Part shown: piece after piece, positions 61,134-64,000 of the stretch
Layout of the letters: every line of letters starts with the position of its first letter
Position numbering within the stretch: the stretch's first letter is position 1
Made by a program: the position numbers and the translations under genes
Assembly: GCA_015057505.1 (NCBI GenBank)
Contig: SVEG01000001.1
Location: 186,001 to 250,000 of the forward strand
DNA length: 64,000 bases
Source: Lachnospiraceae bacterium
GTDB taxonomy: Bacteria; Bacillota; Clostridia; Lachnospirales; Lachnospiraceae
Direction of reading: 5' to 3'
The notes under the pieces: model-generated
Seen by the model: only the letters and a program-made list of their open reading frames with translations
Database searches by the model: none
Told to the model about the DNA's origin: nothing

Positions 61134-62084
61134 TTATTTACTCCAGTTTTCGGTGGGTACGGTAACCTTGTCAAGCACGCCTGCAATATATGCGACACTG
61201 TCAAAGGTCTTAAATAAATTATTGCCGGCAAGGGCAAGTCTGTGCGCAAGTACGGGGATGGCAACTGCCTTAATATCCTCAGGCACAACGTAGTCCCTGC
61301 CATTTACAAGCGCATAGCTCTGCGCCGCCTTAAGAAGCGAAAGAGTAGCTCTTGAACTTAAGTAGTGAGCGTTATTTCCGCGGGTATTTGAAATTATTGC
61401 GGCAATATATGCGCGGAGTGCGGGATGTACAAAAACCTTAGAAACAGATTCCTGAATTGCAACAATATCTTCGGCTGTACATACCGAAGAAAGAGTCTCA
61501 AAAGGATTGTTTTCAATAAAACGGTTAATAATCTCAAGTTCCTGTTCTTCCGTGGTAGCGCCGAGAGAAAGCTTCATTAGAAATCTGTCAAGCTGTGCCT
61601 CGGGAAGCGGAAATGTACCGGTAGTTTCAATAGGGTTCTGTGTGGCAATTACAAAGAAGGGTTTGTCAAGCGTTCTTGTAACGCCGTCTATTGTAACCTG
61701 ACGCTCCTCCATACATTCAAGAAGACTTGACTGGGTACGTGGTGTTGCACGGTTTATCTCGTCCGCAAGAAGTATGTTGCAAAAAACGGGGCCGGGTTTG
61801 AATACAAAATCCGCTTCTTTCTGGTTAAAGAAATTAAGACCTGTCACATCGGACGGCATAAGGTCCGGTGTAAACTGAATTCTTGAAAAACTTAAGTCAA
61901 TCGAACGTGCGAGAGACTTGGCAAGAAGTGTTTTACCTGTTCCGGGCATGTCCTCAAGAAGCACATGGCCGCCCGCAAGAAGTGCCGTGATTACAAGCTT
62001 GGTTGCGTCCTCGCGTCCGATTAAAACCTTGGAAATATTGTTGTGTATGGAATTAATGATATTGTTTTTTGTATCTGTGTTCAT
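61134..62084 (-). CDS. MoxR-family AAA+ ATPase
   Basis: A 316-residue ATPase with Walker A EDMPGTGKTLLAKSLA, Walker B ILLADEINRATPRTQSSLLECMEE, sensor 1 FFVIATQNPIETTGTFPLPEAQLDRF, and the lid ending LSSRATLSLLKAAQSYALVNGRDYV. Such chaperones activate partner proteins with vWA-like folds, here probably the DUF58 product. It starts after AAGGAG. Confidence 0.92.
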   Translation of the reverse strand: MNTDTKNNIINSIHNNISKVLIGREDATKLVITALLAGGHVLLEDMPGTGKTLLAKSLARSIDLSFSRIQFTPDLMPSDVTGLNFFNQKEADFVFKPGPVFCNILLADEINRATPRTQSSLLECMEERQVTIDGVTRTLDKPFFVIATQNPIETTGTFPLPEAQLDRFLMKLSLGATTEEQELEIINRFIENNPFETLSSVCTAEDIVAIQESVSKVFVHPALRAYIAAIISNTRGNNAHYLSSRATLSLLKAAQSYALVNGRDYVVPEDIKAVAIPVLAHRLALAGNNLFKTFDSVAYIAGVLDKVTVPTENWSK

Positions 62085-62096
62085 TGCATAATCTCC

Positions 62097-62555
62097 TTAT
62101 TTGCTCATTGTGCTGTTATGATATCTGGAATCCTGAGTTACGTCCTCAGCAAACCATGCCGGCGGTTTAAATGCAAGAGCATCTTCCTTGGATTCAAACT
62201 CGACTTCCGCAAGCACAGTCCCTTCGAATTTACCTTCGAAAATATCAAGCTCTATCGTAAGTGGCTTATCAAGACACTTGGGGTCATTAAGAGGTATCTC
62301 GTATCGTTTTTTTGTAATAATGTTGCCGTCGATTTTCTCACGGAGATGATAGTAGGCTTCCTTGTTAAGCGGAAGATTGTATTCTTCGCGTATCATTTTG
62401 CCACCACCCTTGTAGGTGAGTATGTAATCGTCATCCTGACGGCGAATCCGTACGACGGGATTGCGGCACAAATATGCCTGCTCAATATCGTGATGAGGAT
62501 AGTCGGATAAGTTATCCGGTAATTTATTTAATAAAAATTTACGTTCTATTTCCAT
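62097..62555 (-). CDS. CYTH domain protein, triphosphate tunnel enzyme
   Basis: A 152-residue protein with the ExExK motif at the start (MEIERKFL) and further charged strands of the tunnel (VVRIRRQDDDYILTYKG; LTIELDIFEG; LAEVEFESKEDA). Relatives hydrolyse inorganic triphosphate or make cyclic AMP. It starts after AGGAGG and probably lies in a transcript running on into the MoxR operon. Confidence 0.88.
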   Translation of the reverse strand: MEIERKFLLNKLPDNLSDYPHHDIEQAYLCRNPVVRIRRQDDDYILTYKGGGKMIREEYNLPLNKEAYYHLREKIDGNIITKKRYEIPLNDPKCLDKPLTIELDIFEGKFEGTVLAEVEFESKEDALAFKPPAWFAEDVTQDSRYHNSTMSK

Positions 62556-62565
62556 AGAAGCCTCC

Positions 62566-63645
62566 TTACGCCTGCTTTTTGAGAAGACTAAGCTTTTTTA
62601 ATTGAGACTGCAAAAATGAGTATAGCAGTCCTATCGGTATTAAAAATATTAATACGCCGATGGTCATTAATACTGCAAGTTTGTTCGGTACGTCAGCCAT
62701 CATGGTATAATAAGTTCCTGTAATATGATAAACGATTTCTCTTACAAGATAAATTATAAATGTGTGACTTGCAAATAAAGGTAAAGAATATCTGCCGAGC
62801 CATTGAAGAAAACGTATTTTTTGTATGAAAAGTGATAACAACAATATGAAACCTACACCTGCAATCATTGCAGTGATATATCTGAATGCATCTACAAATA
62901 CTAAGTCACACATATTTACATAACCGTTAAGATAGGTTCCGAAATAAATATTTATCACAAGAAGTATTGGTATCAGAGGCAGACTCCACCATTTATTAAT
63001 GCGTTCGAATATGCAAAGCTTTTTTGCAAAAAAGCCCAGAATATAGCAGAAAGTCCCCATAAAAGCAACATCAAGCAAAAAAGGGACTCTACGGGTTATT
63101 GGTATATAAGGGTCTAAATACCATATGTATCGTGCACCGACTACAAATATTAGGGAGGTGGCAAGTTGTATAAAAATGTGTTTTTTGCCTACAAGCTTGT
63201 AAAAACCATAAAAATATATTTCGCTCCAAAAAAGAGCCGGTAAAAACCAAACCTGACCGATGTAGAGCCATGCAGGTCTTAAATATAAAAAAATATTAAC
63301 GATATGCGCAGTTAAACCCAGCGCAATCGCATCTTTACGGTATTGGGGAATAATCATACAGATTATTATTCCTAAAAAGGTTATTACAAAATAAGGGAGC
63401 AGTCTTGCTTTATTTTTTTTCTTGATATAAGTAGGAAAGTTACAAAAATTCTTTTCATTAACCACCATGCCTGAAAGGAAAAAGAAAAGAGGCATGTGAA
63501 AACTATAAATCCAATTAAACAGATACGAATTGGCTGTTACTATATGTCCTAAAATAAGTAAAAGGATGCCAATGCCTCTGGCTGTATCAATATAGGTATT
63601 GCGCAGTTTACTATTTGTCATAACATTTTGATTTGTTGTAAGCAT
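62566..63645 (-). CDS. acyltransferase family 3 membrane protein
   Basis: A 359-residue membrane protein with about ten helices. It begins YIDTARGIGILLLILGHI, whose Arg and His are the conserved acyltransferase-3 residues, and includes SFHMPLFFFLSGMVV. The group O-acylates surface glycans or wall polymers, or related carbohydrate substrates. It starts after AAGGTGAT. It lies 10 bases upstream of the CYTH gene. Confidence 0.88.
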   Translation of the reverse strand: MLTTNQNVMTNSKLRNTYIDTARGIGILLLILGHIVTANSYLFNWIYSFHMPLFFFLSGMVVNEKNFCNFPTYIKKKNKARLLPYFVITFLGIIICMIIPQYRKDAIALGLTAHIVNIFLYLRPAWLYIGQVWFLPALFWSEIYFYGFYKLVGKKHIFIQLATSLIFVVGARYIWYLDPYIPITRRVPFLLDVAFMGTFCYILGFFAKKLCIFERINKWWSLPLIPILLVINIYFGTYLNGYVNMCDLVFVDAFRYITAMIAGVGFILLLSLFIQKIRFLQWLGRYSLPLFASHTFIIYLVREIVYHITGTYYTMMADVPNKLAVLMTIGVLIFLIPIGLLYSFLQSQLKKLSLLKKQA

Positions 63646-63765
63646 ATAATCACCTTAATAAATCGATTGTAAAGTTATTAATAAATATTTTACTACAAAA
63701 GAAGACAAAATGAAATCAAAAAGTTATTATTTTAACAGTATATAAATGAATTTTGTTAGAGAATA

Positions 63766-63774
63766 TGTTATAAT
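63766..63774 (+). promoter_or_regulatory. extended -10 promoter of the lipoprotein gene
   Basis: TGT followed by TATAAT (63769-63774); the -35 is weak. Confidence 0.45.
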
Positions 63775-63851
63775 ATTAGCAATATATTATAATTTTATGT
63801 CATGAAACTTTTAGAAATGTGATTATATATAATTAGAATGAGGAGGTACAT

Positions 63852-64000
63852 ATGAAAAGTTGTTTAAAGAATAAATTGTGGATAGTGATAATGTTTTGGC
63901 TGATATTTATATTATCGCTAATGATGTTTACAGGTTGCAGGCAAGAAGAGCCCGTAAGCATAAAGAAGGCATATATCAATAAAGACGGAGAACTGGTTTT
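63852..64000 (+). CDS. lipoprotein, N-terminal part (runs off the window)
   Basis: Starts after GAGGAGG. A basic start (MKSCLKNK), a hydrophobic stretch (LWIVIMFWLIFILSLMM) and the lipobox-like FTGC predict a type II signal peptide and a lipid-anchored cysteine near residue 29. Only about 50 residues are visible, so the mature domain is unknown. Confidence 0.8.
   Translation, partial: MKSCLKNKLWIVIMFWLIFILSLMMFTGCRQEEPVSIKKAYINKDGELV

Noticed and set aside
1..64000. CRISPR array, rRNA, tRNA, prophage or plasmid genes
   Set aside because: No regularly spaced repeats, no rRNA or tRNA signatures and no phage or replication-initiator genes were seen on either strand.

Overview
The window reads as chromosomal DNA of a low-GC anaerobic Firmicute, most likely a member of the Lachnospiraceae or a close relative. 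The case rests on neighbouring DUF5717 and DUF5716 genes, a T-box-controlled valS, indolepyruvate:ferredoxin oxidoreductase (iorAB), a Csp-like cytoplasmic subtilase, strong AGGAGG ribosome binding sites and TTGACA/TATAAT promoters. No rRNA, tRNA, CRISPR array, transposase, integrase or prophage module is visible.

Layout. Positions 1-8.8 kb form a one-direction accessory strip of small enzymes: a P-loop kinase, a DUF3800 gene behind a structured RNA, a methyltransferase, an aminoglycoside-phosphotransferase-like gene, several GNAT acetyltransferases, two Nudix hydrolases, an SpoU methylase, a broken antitoxin and an XRE regulator. Positions 8.9-12.4 kb hold tcdA, rarA and a MerR regulator. 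Positions 12.6-20.2 kb hold a tight five-gene operon of largely unknown function: a giant DUF5717 protein, an Hsp70/actin-fold DUF5716 protein, a TPR protein, a two-helix membrane coiled-coil protein and a DUF1287 protein. Positions 20.2-23.9 kb carry a zinc/cadmium module: a CzrA-like repressor, a matching operator and a His-rich P-type ATPase. An FAD enzyme, a MATE pump and an XRE regulator with a FlhA-like domain follow. A compact convergent locus at 27.7-28.1 kb has the anatomy of a par/Fst-type type I toxin-antitoxin system. Positions 28.2-31.8 kb hold a GH2 beta-galactosidase and a divergent AraC regulator.

Positions 32.4-36 kb hold a second structured RNA, an autoregulated-looking 56-residue gene, and the T-box and valS. 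On the minus strand, 36.3-42.6 kb encodes a two-component system and a Gld-like ABC export system. Divergent from it is a VTC - DUF4956 - CotH operon (42.8-46.0 kb). Then come a FliM-N-like protein, a variant clpX, iorAB, a GGDEF-EAL protein, a Csp-like subtilase and a copper ATPase fused in frame to its CopZ chaperone. The end holds a MoxR - DUF58 - DUF4129 operon, a CYTH phosphatase, an acyltransferase and the start of a lipoprotein gene.

The most unusual structures are three long palindromes in intergenic DNA (30.6, 36.1 and 48.3 kb). Two of them share a 37-base core motif with identical internal spacing, although their long arms are unrelated between copies. This looks like an element whose arms are inverted duplications of local DNA.
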